Virus record (IMG/VR): IMGVR_UViG_3300036901_000039
Coordinates: 1-42,339 of that record
Strand: one strand, 5' to 3'
Origin: a virus
DNA: 42,339 nt
The position numbers were made by a program, and so were the translations under genes. Positions 15,090 through 21,649 of the stretch are shown in pieces (within the stretch, counting starts at the first letter, position 1; each line of letters starts with the position of its first letter). The notes under the pieces were generated by a model. That model worked only from the letters and a program-made list of their open reading frames with translations, ran no database searches and was not told the origin of the DNA.

Positions 15090-15360
15090 TTATACAGAAC
15101 TCGACGCAGACAGTATGCCGGACGAATATGTCGATTTGATCGATGGCGCAGTTGACCAGCTACTAAATATATTGGTGCAACAGCCTAAGCGTCTGCGATT
15201 TATAGTAGTTCAGGTTTTCGTTTCAAAATATCTTTATAACTTTGTTCTTCCCGATGAGAGAGAGGATTCGTTAACTCATATAGGCACGTGTTGCAGAGGA
15301 TCTTTTAAGCTGGCCGAAGCTTCTCGATTGTCTCATGAGCCACCGGCTCCGCCTGAATAA
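15082..15360 (+). CDS. Small helical protein, third of the cassette
   Basis: The protein has 92 residues starting MADYTELDADSMPDEYVDLI, coupled to the previous gene by an 8-nt overlap. Helices: GAVDQLLNILVQQPKRLRF, then VVQVFVSKYLYNFVLPDERE, then HIGTCCRGSFKLAE. It is a paralogue of 14841-15089. Its last 19 codons overlap the convergent end of the TerS gene, which may limit simultaneous expression. Confidence 0.6.
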   Translation: MADYTELDADSMPDEYVDLIDGAVDQLLNILVQQPKRLRFIVVQVFVSKYLYNFVLPDEREDSLTHIGTCCRGSFKLAEASRLSHEPPAPPE

Positions 15361-15742
15361 CTCTTTGACCCTCAGCGAGTTGCTTCATAATAGCGGTGAA
15401 TTGCTCGGTTAGCTCAGGGGCGATCGTAATCGTTGTATCGTTGTCTTTTTGACCTAGGTAGTTTTTGCCTAGAAATATGGCCATTCCTGCGTTTTTGCGA
15501 GCTAATTTGAACTGCGATCGGCGTAGTGATACTTTTCCGCCAGTTGCAAAGTGATCATAGACGGCTTGGTACTCCATACCATACTTTTGTTGCGCTTTTA
15601 ATCTCAAAGTCTCTCTATTGCAATGAAATACATTAGCAATCTCTTGTTGCGTACATTGTAAATCACACATATCTTCAAACAAATCCCAGTCAATCGGCGT
15701 TGGTGGCCTTCCTATAATATTTCCATTATCACCGATACCCAT
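15305..15742 (-). CDS. terS: Terminase small subunit
   Basis: This 145-residue protein matches a common phage small-terminase pattern. IIGRPPTPIDWDLFEDMCDL is followed by a helix-turn-helix (CTQQEIANVFHCNRETLRLK), then a segment with GKVSLRRSQFKLARKNAGMA and FLGKNYLGQKD. It recognises viral DNA and activates the large subunit. It is the first gene of the minus packaging operon, but it is separated from terL by a plus-strand cassette of about 780 bp, whereas TerS and TerL are usually adjacent. Confidence 0.85.
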   Translation of the reverse strand: MGIGDNGNIIGRPPTPIDWDLFEDMCDLQCTQQEIANVFHCNRETLRLKAQQKYGMEYQAVYDHFATGGKVSLRRSQFKLARKNAGMAIFLGKNYLGQKDNDTTITIAPELTEQFTAIMKQLAEGQRVIQAEPVAHETIEKLRPA

Positions 15743-15793
15743 TCAAAACCCTCACATAAGTCGCTAATACTCCGTCATTACCATTAAATGAAT

Positions 15794-15836
15794 TATTATG
15801 CATTGCTTTTTTCTTCCTCGTTGTGCTATTATGCAT
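15794..15836 (+). promoter_or_regulatory. Early promoter with direct-repeat operator
   Basis: A TTGCTT -35 (15803-15808) is separated by 18 bp from a TATTAT -10 (15827-15832). TATTATGCAT occurs twice, at 15794-15803 and 15827-15836, flanking the -35 and covering the -10, so a protein bound there would block polymerase. It drives the plus operon starting at 15880. Confidence 0.6.
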
Positions 15837-15879
15837 GGCATAACGAAATCAATCGTTAGACAAAACAAAGGAAAAAGAC

Positions 15880-16107
15880 ATGGAAAAAACACTAGGGCAT
15901 TACAAGATAGAGGGACGAAAGAAAGGCGCGCGAGGCGGATGTTTCGCCGGATTTTTAAACGATACGGGGTTGCCTGTATTTGGAGGCCAAAACCTGATCT
16001 ATTGCCCAATTTGGTGGGACACCACTAAGGAAGCCGTTCAAAGTGTGTGCGATAGAATTATGGGTGATTTTCCGGAATATGAGTGCGAGCCGGTACAAAC
16101 GGATTAA
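15880..16107 (+). CDS. Small hypothetical early protein
   Basis: The protein has 75 residues, with AAAGGAAAAAGAC directly before the ATG, a site repeated before the gene at 16155. A Gly/Arg-rich N-terminal half (KIEGRKKGARGGCFAGFLND) is followed by CPIWWDTTKEAVQSVCDRIM. It is first in a probable early operon and is followed by a strong hairpin with T-run. I recognise no domain. Confidence 0.65.
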   Translation: MEKTLGHYKIEGRKKGARGGCFAGFLNDTGLPVFGGQNLIYCPIWWDTTKEAVQSVCDRIMGDFPEYECEPVQTD

Positions 16108-16113
16108 CCAAAC

Positions 16114-16135
16114 GGGGGATTAGTCCCCCATTTTT
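16114..16135 (+). terminator. GGGGGA hairpin with T-run
   Basis: GGGGGA (16114-16119) pairs with TCCCCC (16124-16129) around a TTAG tetraloop and is followed by ATTTTT. It sits between two genes with identical ribosome binding sites, so it may be a partial terminator or an mRNA 3'-end stabiliser. Confidence 0.7.
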
Positions 16136-16154
16136 AACAACAAAGGAAAAAGAC

Positions 16155-16469
16155 ATGAAAAATACGATACCATCATTCGTTAGAGAAGACGCTTTCGTAC
16201 AAGAGTACGCTAACCAGCTCAAAGCTTTAATCAATGAAGTTCCCGAATATGAGTGTGGAGAACGCCGTTTATATGTCGCCTACAACATGATTAAGGCCGT
16301 TGCAGAGGATACAAGCCGTTGGGATGTCTACGCAAACAATCCTGCCGCTAAAAGAGCGGGAAAGAAGGCTGGTTGCGCTACAAGCAAGCATTACAGGGAA
16401 TGTGTTAGAGAGTTGTGGGCTAACGGCTGGCTGCAAGATGAATCTAAAAAACTGAGAATGCCAGCTTAA
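16155..16469 (+). CDS. Small hypothetical early protein, basic helical
   Basis: The protein has 104 residues from MKNTIPSFVRED, chosen because AAAGGAAAAAGAC lies directly upstream as in the preceding gene. The core is YECGERRLYVAYNMIKAVAE and a basic tail KRAGKKAGCATSKHYRECVR precedes WANGWLQDESKK. It has no transmembrane segment. The PEYEC segment also occurs near the C-terminus of the 15880 protein. The function is unknown. Confidence 0.65.
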   Translation: MKNTIPSFVREDAFVQEYANQLKALINEVPEYECGERRLYVAYNMIKAVAEDTSRWDVYANNPAAKRAGKKAGCATSKHYRECVRELWANGWLQDESKKLRMPA

Positions 16470-16477
16470 CAAACGAA

Positions 16478-16498
16478 GGGGGATTCGTCCCCCAATTT
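16478..16498 (+). terminator. Second GGGGGA hairpin
   Basis: GGGGGA (16478-16483) pairs with TCCCCC (16488-16493) around a TTCG tetraloop, followed by AATTT. It is nearly identical to the hairpin at 16114, but its T-run is weak, which suggests a processing or stability element rather than full termination. Confidence 0.55.
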
Positions 16499-16520
16499 AA
16501 ACAAAGGGACATGGAGAGTT

Positions 16521-16898
16521 ATGAAAACATATAGTCAAAAATTAGACCAGGAAACGTTGGAGTATTTTATTAACGGATTCGTTCAAGCAATGTTGTTTAC
16601 TTGCTATGACGATAATGGGGATGCTTTAGACGCTAATTTTAGTGGAGGCGATATCGACCATAAAAGCTTTGAGCTTATTAAATCCCGATGTTTAGCGTTT
16701 CTAGACTTAGCCAATAATTTATTGGATTGTGGCGATTTAGAGCAACACGGCATGGATTTTTATTTCGTTAGCAATGGACTTGGCGTTGGATTCGTTGACA
16801 GGGACAATACGCCGCTTAATCGCGTTCTAACCGTATTGGCTAGGGAATTTAAAGAGCTGCATGTGTGGACAGAAAATGGGGAGGTGTTTTGTGAATAA
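16521..16898 (+). CDS. Hypothetical early protein
   Basis: This 125-residue acidic protein includes LDQETLEYFINGFVQAMLF, a GDIDHKSFELIKSRCLAFLD helix and YFVSNGLGVGFVDRDNTPLN. GGAGAG precedes the ATG. The next gene starts inside its last codons. It resembles anonymous early phage proteins with no domain I can name. Confidence 0.65.
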   Translation: MKTYSQKLDQETLEYFINGFVQAMLFTCYDDNGDALDANFSGGDIDHKSFELIKSRCLAFLDLANNLLDCGDLEQHGMDFYFVSNGLGVGFVDRDNTPLNRVLTVLAREFKELHVWTENGEVFCE

Positions 16899-17361
16899 GG
16901 AATCAATTTTAACCGACATCCGCCAAGGTGAGATGGGCGTTAAGCTAGGAAACGATATTTTAAGTGTGGTCAAGGAATTCGAGCATTACGCACAAGTCAA
17001 CAAGCGTTTCACTGATAAGCTTGAGTCAATGGGCTACAGTGCTTGGATTAGCAAAGACAAATTCAGCATGACCATGTGCGTTAATATCTATGAGCATGAA
17101 GGAAATTCCCGTATTTCGGCGCAGTTTCACTATTACCTTTCTTGCATAGTGGATAAAAAGGCATTCACGTGGGAGGGCATTAAAGCGGAAGTGGAACGAC
17201 ATAATTACCCTCAACGCCTACACCGCGCTAGGGGGCAATTAGAGGTGATTGAAGCTGAAAGAAAAGAGCTTTCTGATCTTATTGAATACATCGATAGCAA
17301 AAAGTTTAAATGCTTCGATTTGAGTTCTCAAGTACGGGAAATCAAGAGATTATTAACATGA
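16891..17361 (+). CDS. Hypothetical early protein with coiled-coil C-terminus
   Basis: The protein has 156 residues from a GTG start that overlaps the preceding stop; GGGGAGG lies seven bases upstream and supports this choice over ATG 16861. A mixed N-terminal domain includes DKFSMTMCVNIYEHEG. The C-terminal half RARGQLEVIEAERKELSDLI is strongly helical. The function is unknown. Confidence 0.65.
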   Translation: MNKESILTDIRQGEMGVKLGNDILSVVKEFEHYAQVNKRFTDKLESMGYSAWISKDKFSMTMCVNIYEHEGNSRISAQFHYYLSCIVDKKAFTWEGIKAEVERHNYPQRLHRARGQLEVIEAERKELSDLIEYIDSKKFKCFDLSSQVREIKRLLT

Positions 17362-17388
17362 ACTGCAAGCAAAATACAAGGTTTAACC

Positions 17389-17616
17389 ATGGTTATTTTT
17401 AGATTTAAGGGACAATCCATAGAGGTGATTAAGCAAGCCTATTTAGATTGTGATTCTTTTGGTGATCCTATTTACATAGCTCCCGCCGAGGATGAGGAAG
17501 GCGGGGAGTACCTGATTTACTGGCTACCTTATGATAATTTTAAGGAGATAGAAAATGAAGATGAAATGTGTAATTGGCAAAGACCATATAAAATTGAGAG
17601 GATTAATATAAAATGA
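17389..17616 (+). CDS. Small acidic hypothetical protein
   Basis: This 75-residue acidic protein contains FGDPIYIAPAEDEEGGEYLI then WLPYDNFKEIENEDEMCNWQ. No strong ribosome binding site is seen, but it overlaps the next gene by four bases (ATGA), which supports its reading frame. The function is unknown. Confidence 0.6.
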   Translation: MVIFRFKGQSIEVIKQAYLDCDSFGDPIYIAPAEDEEGGEYLIYWLPYDNFKEIENEDEMCNWQRPYKIERINIK

Positions 17617-17861
17617 GTTGCGAACCAGACAAGAACCGTAATTATTTGACATGGAATCGCATCAATGGTAATTCCTGCCTAATGCTATTCATTAATGATC
17701 GTGGCATTTACGGCGTTGAAACCAACGGAGATCCGATTTACCAAGGTCAAAAAGGGTTCATGACTCTTTTAAAACAATGCACATCGGTTTTATCAACGGG
17801 CGATGCTGCAAGGGAAACTAATTACTATGCAAGTATACATGGAGTAAAAAATGACTTGTGA
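17613..17861 (+). CDS. Small hypothetical protein
   Basis: The protein has 82 residues and is translationally coupled to both neighbours (ATGA upstream, 11-nt overlap downstream). It contains NYLTWNRINGNSCLMLFIND and YQGQKGFMTLLKQCTSVLST. No domain is recognised. Confidence 0.6.
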   Translation: MSCEPDKNRNYLTWNRINGNSCLMLFINDRGIYGVETNGDPIYQGQKGFMTLLKQCTSVLSTGDAARETNYYASIHGVKNDL

Positions 17862-17994
17862 GCAAACTACAAAGTTTTGGGAGAAAATCTATAAGGCCAA
17901 AGAAGCGTGTAAAAACAGCGGTCACAGCATCCTCGATCATTTCGTGGATATCAACGAAATGATCGAAAAATGCCTTATACCGCTCAAAAGATAG
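17851..17994 (+). CDS. Very small helical protein
   Basis: This 47-residue frame begins MTCEQTTKFWEKIYKAKEAC and ends IEKCLIPLKR. Its start lies inside the previous gene and has ATGGAGTAAAAA before it as a good ribosome binding site. It fills what would otherwise be a gap in a tightly packed operon. Confidence 0.55.
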   Translation: MTCEQTTKFWEKIYKAKEACKNSGHSILDHFVDINEMIEKCLIPLKR

Positions 17995-18053
17995 TGGTTT
18001 ATTTAGGCGAAATTTGCGAATTAAGAATTAAATACGGAGTAAAAGAAGAATGA
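17970..18053 (+). CDS. Possible 27-residue peptide
   Basis: The frame MPYTAQKIVVYLGEICELRI continues to a TGA that overlaps the ATG of the next gene by four bases. This overlap arrangement is the operon's usual junction and is the main support. The ribosome binding site is weak. Confidence 0.35.
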   Translation: MPYTAQKIVVYLGEICELRIKYGVKEE

Positions 18054-18523
18054 CTAAAAAAGATTTACAAAAGGTCGCTAGTGCCATTTCTGGCTATGAG
18101 GGAGTAGATTCCCATGCTTCCGCTCGAGACGACTTTTATTACGACTTGACAAGTGAGTCTGATAAGCTAGAGCAGATCTATCTTTACGCTCAAAATGTTT
18201 ATAGCATGATCTTAAGTGAAGTTGAGTGCAAAAGGATTTTTGAATTTTTAGAAGGGGACTACAATGGTTCACATGAACATTGGCTAGCCTTCAAAAAACT
18301 TGAAGATCCAGAAAAAAAAGACTGGAAGCGCCTAAGCATATGTGTGCCTCAAAAAGATTACCATAAACTTCAATTATTGGCGACAACGCGCAAGCAATCC
18401 GTATCAGCTTTTATACGTTATCTTTTAGACATCCATATCAAGGCTAATTCGTCTTTAATCCCACTTATTGAGATGCTAGTGGAAAAAGGAAAGTTAGATT
18501 CTACGACTGCCAAACCATCTTAG
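18050..18523 (+). CDS. Protein with C-terminal ribbon-helix-helix-like segment
   Basis: The protein has 157 residues. Residues ~95-135 read KRLSICVPQKDYHKLQLLAT followed by RKQSVSAFIRYLLDIHIKA. This is a strand then two helices, as in ribbon-helix-helix DNA-binding proteins. The first 90 residues are acidic and unrecognised. It is the last gene of the early plus operon, so it could be an autoregulator. Its last 23 nt overlap the convergent gene 18501-18716. Confidence 0.6.
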   Translation: MTKKDLQKVASAISGYEGVDSHASARDDFYYDLTSESDKLEQIYLYAQNVYSMILSEVECKRIFEFLEGDYNGSHEHWLAFKKLEDPEKKDWKRLSICVPQKDYHKLQLLATTRKQSVSAFIRYLLDIHIKANSSLIPLIEMLVEKGKLDSTTAKPS

Positions 18524-18716
18524 AGGTAATGACTATTTCTGGGGCTTCCCCGCTCTCGCTGTTTGCCAAGAATCTTTCAGCGAGGGCGTTTACTTTTGCG
18601 GCGACTATTTCATTTTCTTTAGATAGCAATAACGGGCCGTAGCAAATTTCTTTTTCACTTAGGCTGCTTTTCTCGTCTTTGATTTTGATTGTGTATTCGA
18701 TGTATTCGCTAGTCAT
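18501..18716 (-). CDS. Small hypothetical protein
   Basis: The protein has 71 residues with EYTIKIKDEKSSLSEKEICY followed by EIVAAKVNALAERFLANSES, a strand-then-helix pattern. It overlaps the upstream minus gene by 8 nt. It is the distal gene of the repressor-led minus operon. The function is unknown. Confidence 0.55.
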   Translation of the reverse strand: MTSEYIEYTIKIKDEKSSLSEKEICYGPLLLSKENEIVAAKVNALAERFLANSESGEAPEIVITSKMVWQS

Positions 18717-18972
18717 GCTCGAGGTTCCTTTTCCACGCGATTACCACTTCCCCTTTTTTAAGGTGTAGGCCTTTCCATCGAATGCCGTTCCACCATGCCG
18801 ATTTAATGCGTTCTGACGACCATAATTTCACGTGCATGAGATCATAAGGTATAGGCATATAGATTAAGTTATATACCCATCCTAATTCGTCTTTAGGGAC
18901 ATCGGAGTATTTACATGGACGCTCTTTAGAGTTCGTCTTGTCCGTTACTTTCGATTTTGAAACAATTATCAT
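18709..18972 (-). CDS. Small basic hypothetical protein
   Basis: The protein has 87 residues with ELGWVYNLIYMPIPYDLMHV and WWNGIRWKGLHLKKGEVVIA in its aromatic, basic core. The ribosome binding site is weak. About 118 bp without a gene precede it (18973-19089), containing two copies of GTACTTT and nothing else I can name. Confidence 0.55.
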   Translation of the reverse strand: MIIVSKSKVTDKTNSKERPCKYSDVPKDELGWVYNLIYMPIPYDLMHVKLWSSERIKSAWWNGIRWKGLHLKKGEVVIAWKRNLEHD

Positions 18973-19089
18973 TAGAGAAATTGAACCGCTTTGCTGCGAG
19001 AAGGTTTACAAAAAGGGCAGTTTTTTCAAGATTTGTAAAAAGCCAGTAATCTAGAAGTGGTACTTTAGTGTACTTTCTTTTTGAAAAGG

Positions 19090-19346
19090 TCATTTTCTTT
19101 TTGCCTTTTTTTCTGCTTTTTCACATTTCCTATCGCGCTTGATGTCTTTTTTAACTAAGACCCTCTCTTCTTTAGAGGCTACCTTTTTGACTTTCTCAAA
19201 GCCTTTCTTAATCTCTTTGTCCACTACTTGCAGCCTTTTTTCATCATTGGCTTTTTGTAGGTAGTCTTCATATCTTCTTTTTTGTCCGCGTGACGTTTTT
19301 TTTCGTGCTTTTCTTCTTTCTTGTGTTCTTTTTCGTGTTTTGCCAT
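19090..19346 (-). CDS. Lysine-rich protein split by a -1 frame change at an A8 run
   Basis: The ATG frame (MAKHEKEHKKEEKHEKKRHA) stops at 19224. A -1 shift at the run of eight A around 19295 enters a second frame with RRYEDYLQKANDEKRLQVV and a Lys-rich tail EKAEKKAKRK ending at 19090. The fused product would have about 85 residues. The second frame is the more proteinlike and has no good start of its own other than an internal GTG. Either programmed -1 frameshifting at an A-rich slippery site or a homopolymer sequencing error would explain this. Confidence 0.5.
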
Positions 19347-19399
19347 GGAAAAATCCTGTTAAAGTTGTTAATCTATTTTAGGTATATCTAAAAGAATAT

Positions 19400-19573
19400 T
19401 TACTTGTAATAATATTCTATTAGCGCGGCATTGCAATCTTTGCAAACCTGTGCGAATTCGCCGTATTCTTCGTCGGGGTAAAACTCGTTTTTTCTTTCTC
19501 TGAGGAAGTCTTCATCGAGGAGTTTTTCTAAAGGATATTTACGCATTTCGCAAACAAAGCAAGGATCGGTCAT
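19400..19573 (-). CDS. Tiny zinc-ribbon protein
   Basis: The protein has 57 residues starting MTDPCFVCEMRKYPLEKLLD. CFVC near the N-terminus and CKDC near residue 46 make a likely zinc site. Its ATG overlaps the TGA of the preceding gene (ATGA). The function is unknown. Confidence 0.6.
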   Translation of the reverse strand: MTDPCFVCEMRKYPLEKLLDEDFLRERKNEFYPDEEYGEFAQVCKDCNAALIEYYYK

Positions 19574-19725
19574 TTCTTTTTCTTCCTAGCCTCGCTGAGG
19601 GCTATCGCAATGGCTTGCTTTTGGTTTTTAACGGCTGGGCCTTTTTTAGAGCCACTGTGTAGGTCTCCAGCCTTCCATTCTCGCATAACCTTTTTTACTT
19701 TATTCTGCGTCTTGGTTTTGGTCAT
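19570..19725 (-). CDS. Small basic protein with KxxKQAIAIALSEAR motif
   Basis: The 51-residue protein has VKKVMREWKAGDLHSGSKKG followed by VKNQKQAIAIALSEARKKKK. I recognise this as the small DUF6496-like family found in many bacteria and phages, whose function is unknown. Its length and the terminal SEAR signature fit. It overlaps the upstream gene by 26 nt and the downstream gene by 4 nt. Confidence 0.75.
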   Translation of the reverse strand: MTKTKTQNKVKKVMREWKAGDLHSGSKKGPAVKNQKQAIAIALSEARKKKK

Positions 19726-19888
19726 ATTCCCACATTCCCCTTAGTCTGACACCTAGATAGTATTTTCTGCGCTTAATGATAATTTCACCGGATATCATTT
19801 CACTTTTTTCAATCCTTTTAATTTCTGACGGCGAAAGGACAAGATCAAGGTAAACGCTCCCTTCAATCTCTTCTGGGATAAGCTGCAT
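19700..19888 (-). CDS. Small hypothetical protein
   Basis: The protein has 62 residues with YLDLVLSPSEIKRIEKSEMI then GEIIIKRRKYYLGVRLRGMW, an alpha/beta pattern. It overlaps the RusA-like gene by 26 nt and is in the same operon. The function is unknown. Confidence 0.6.
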   Translation of the reverse strand: MQLIPEEIEGSVYLDLVLSPSEIKRIEKSEMISGEIIIKRRKYYLGVRLRGMWEYDQNQDAE

Positions 19889-20285
19889 CGAATTCTTCTA
19901 AAGTGTAAATTTTAATCATGATTTCTTCTTTCTCCCCGTATAGCTTTTCTGAAAATATTTTTGCTACGTTTCTATCGTCGGTTATGATCAAACCTTTTAG
20001 GCAATCTTCATAAAGCTTTTGTAGGTTGGTTGTATCGCACCGTGTAGGAATGATTCTACCGGCCAACATATCGGCTCTACGCTTTTTTGGTGTCTTTACA
20101 GGGGGCTTGAAAGTAAATCGAAAGACTAGGGCAGTGTAGCCATCTAATGGGGCATCTGTGTAATGCTGCTTAATGAAGTAACGGGCGCAACGCTTTTCAA
20201 CTTCTTTAGGATCGTAAAAGCCGTATTTCCCTTTTAGGGGAGCAGTCCAAGGAATGGGTGGAAGTGGTATTCGAATCTCGATCAT
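19863..20285 (-). CDS. rusA: RusA-like Holliday-junction resolvase
   Basis: The 140-residue length fits RusA (about 120-140). An N-terminal IRIPLPPIPWT strand is followed by VFRFTFKPPV and the signature CDTTNLQKLYEDCLKGLIIT with DDRNVAKI. The acidic residues in DTTN, ED and DD correspond to the metal-binding aspartates. RusA cleaves Holliday junctions formed in recombination and would work with the YqaJ exonuclease and ssDNA-binding protein encoded at 22396-23788. Confidence 0.85.
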   Translation of the reverse strand: MIEIRIPLPPIPWTAPLKGKYGFYDPKEVEKRCARYFIKQHYTDAPLDGYTALVFRFTFKPPVKTPKKRRADMLAGRIIPTRCDTTNLQKLYEDCLKGLIITDDRNVAKIFSEKLYGEKEEIMIKIYTLEEFDAAYPRRD

Positions 20286-20328
20286 GTTACCTCGCTACCC
20301 TTTTAATAAGGGTAGGAGGAATTAAAGG

Positions 20329-20571
20329 TTAAGAACTTTTTTCAGAGTTCTTAAAAATACTTATGCAACTTTGCGAATAGCTGACTTTAGACACTTCCAG
20401 GAATTTGTTAAAGTCTGTGGGGAGCATCCCCAATTTTGCGGCAATGACTGAGAATGTGGCCATTAAAGCAGCTAAGCAGGAAACGGTGGGAATTTTGTTG
20501 TCATCCAAACACTTTATGATCAACTCCACTACCATTTTATCAGGAGGAAGTTTCTCTTTATTTTCGTTCAT
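20329..20571 (-). CDS. Small helical protein, family A member
   Basis: The protein has 80 residues. DKMVVELIIKCLDDNKIPTV, an Ala-rich hydrophobic helix (AALMATFSVIAAKLGML) and TDFNKFLEVSKVSYSQSC follow the same helix-Pro-helix-helix plan as its two upstream neighbours. Third of three related genes in a row under the repressor-led operon. The function is unknown. Confidence 0.6.
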   Translation of the reverse strand: MNENKEKLPPDKMVVELIIKCLDDNKIPTVSCLAALMATFSVIAAKLGMLPTDFNKFLEVSKVSYSQSCISIFKNSEKSS

Positions 20572-20785
20572 GGTGAAACTCTTTACATAGATTGTAGATC
20601 TTTAGCATACTATCAAGCTGATTTTTAAATTCCTCGTCACCCATATTACAGTGTACGCATAGAGTAGGGAAAATTTTGCAAATAACAGCCCCAGCAACGG
20701 CTGGGTGTACATCATTTTCTATAATAAGGTTCTCGATAGACACCGTAAAATCATCAATTTTTTTAAAAAAATCATCCGGGTTCAT
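20558..20785 (-). CDS. Small helical protein, family A member
   Basis: The protein has 75 residues starting MNPDDFFKKIDDFTVSIENL, chosen because GAGGAG lies seven bases upstream. The second helix contains HPAVAGAVICKIFPTLCVHC and the third EEFKNQLDSMLKIYNLCKEF. The D/E-E-F-K-x-x-L pattern also appears in the 10955-11191 protein (LEEFKDGL), linking the two loci. The function is unknown. Confidence 0.65.
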   Translation of the reverse strand: MNPDDFFKKIDDFTVSIENLIIENDVHPAVAGAVICKIFPTLCVHCNMGDEEFKNQLDSMLKIYNLCKEFHHERK

Positions 20786-20999
20786 TTTCACTCCTCATAA
20801 CTATAGTATAAGTTTCATACAAAGAATCTAGCAAATATTTTACTTCCATTTCATTAGAATATAAAGAAGTAATATACGTCATGAAAATACTACCAGACGT
20901 GGCTATAATTTCTTGGGCAGTCATGCCCAGCTCTTGAAATATTTCGTGAGTAGCATTCACACATTCTTTTTTTCGTAACTCACGTGCCTGTTCATCCAT
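20772..20999 (-). CDS. Small helical protein, family A member
   Basis: The protein has 75 residues with NATHEIFQELGMTAQEIIAT, SGSIFMTYITSLYSNEMEV and YLLDSLYETYTIVMRSEN. The helical plan is the same as in the two genes downstream. The ATG overlaps the repressor stop by 8 nt, so it is co-translated with the repressor. The function is unknown. Confidence 0.6.
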   Translation of the reverse strand: MDEQARELRKKECVNATHEIFQELGMTAQEIIATSGSIFMTYITSLYSNEMEVKYLLDSLYETYTIVMRSENEPG

Positions 21000-21204
21000 A
21001 TTTATTCTTAGCCTCCCAGTAATACATTAAATCTTTAAACGTAACTTTCCCGTTGGTCACCTGCTCAATACGCTTGATCGTCTTAGGGTGCGGCATAGAG
21101 TGCCAGTGAATCCAGTTTGTAACAGTGTTTCGGGTAACACCGACCATTACGGCAAAGTCTTTGTTTTCGATGCCTTCGGTTTCTAAATAATCTTTTAAAT
21201 CCAT
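20992..21204 (-). CDS. Cro/CI-like helix-turn-helix repressor
   Basis: The protein has 70 residues from MDLKDYLETEG. GAGGAG lies five bases upstream, and a longer frame to 21261 lacks such a site. Residues ~14-35 (FAVMVGVTRNTVTNWIHWHS) form an HTH of the Cro/CI type, followed by MPHPKTIKRIEQVTNGKV as in the classical fold. It has no dimerisation or protease domain, so it resembles Cro or a small repressor. It is divergent from the plus operon at 21395 and probably binds the dyad at 21280-21297. Confidence 0.8.
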   Translation of the reverse strand: MDLKDYLETEGIENKDFAVMVGVTRNTVTNWIHWHSMPHPKTIKRIEQVTNGKVTFKDLMYYWEAKNKYG

Positions 21205-21267
21205 GAGCCTCCTCAAAGAGGTGTATGGTAAAGAAAAGGATTTTTTCTTGCAACCAAACATTTGTGC

Positions 21268-21297
21268 TTGCCGTAAATCACAATGTTTTGGTATTGT
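21268..21297 (+). promoter_or_regulatory. Promoter with overlapping operator dyad
   Basis: The -35-like TTGCCG (21268-21273) and -10-like TATTGT (21292-21297) are 18 bp apart. The inverted repeat ACAAT-N8-ATTGT (21280-21297) overlaps the -10. The divergent repressor gene starts 64 bp away, which fits a lambda-like right operator. Confidence 0.5.
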
Positions 21298-21394
21298 ATA
21301 GACATCTTCAACGCACCGCGATTAACGCAGACACCTTCGAGGACTGTTGCTAAAGCTGGAAAGTTGAGATACAAAAAACACAAGGAGCCGCGAT

Positions 21395-21625
21395 ATGAAG
21401 AGTTTTGTTAGGGACATCGCAAAGTTTGGAGCTTGCACACTCATAGCCGTCATTGGTTTGAACTGTGTCACAGTTACGGCAGTTGTGTCCACACCAGAGA
21501 GAGTAAAGATTGAAATAGACAATGCGCACCGTATTCAGTTTCACAGTGCTAAACTTGGAGTTGAACATAAAATTGGGTATGATAGTTCTCCAATACATAT
21601 TGACCACACGGGATATATTAGATAA
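21395..21625 (+). CDS. Small single-pass membrane protein
   Basis: The protein has 76 residues with AAGGAG before the ATG. A hydrophobic segment at residues ~12-32 (GACTLIAVIGLNCVTVTAVV) could be a transmembrane helix or signal. A polar C-terminal part follows (HRIQFHSAKLGVEHKIGYDS). It is first in the replication/recombination operon opposite the repressor. The function is unknown. Confidence 0.6.
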   Translation: MKSFVRDIAKFGACTLIAVIGLNCVTVTAVVSTPERVKIEIDNAHRIQFHSAKLGVEHKIGYDSSPIHIDHTGYIR

Positions 21626-21649
21626 CAAACACAAAACAAGGAAAAAACA

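Noticed and set aside
15764-16028. Frames of 76-81 codons on both strands over the start of the early operon
   Set aside because: They cover the early promoter or overlap the 15880 gene, which has a strong ribosome binding site repeated in the next gene.
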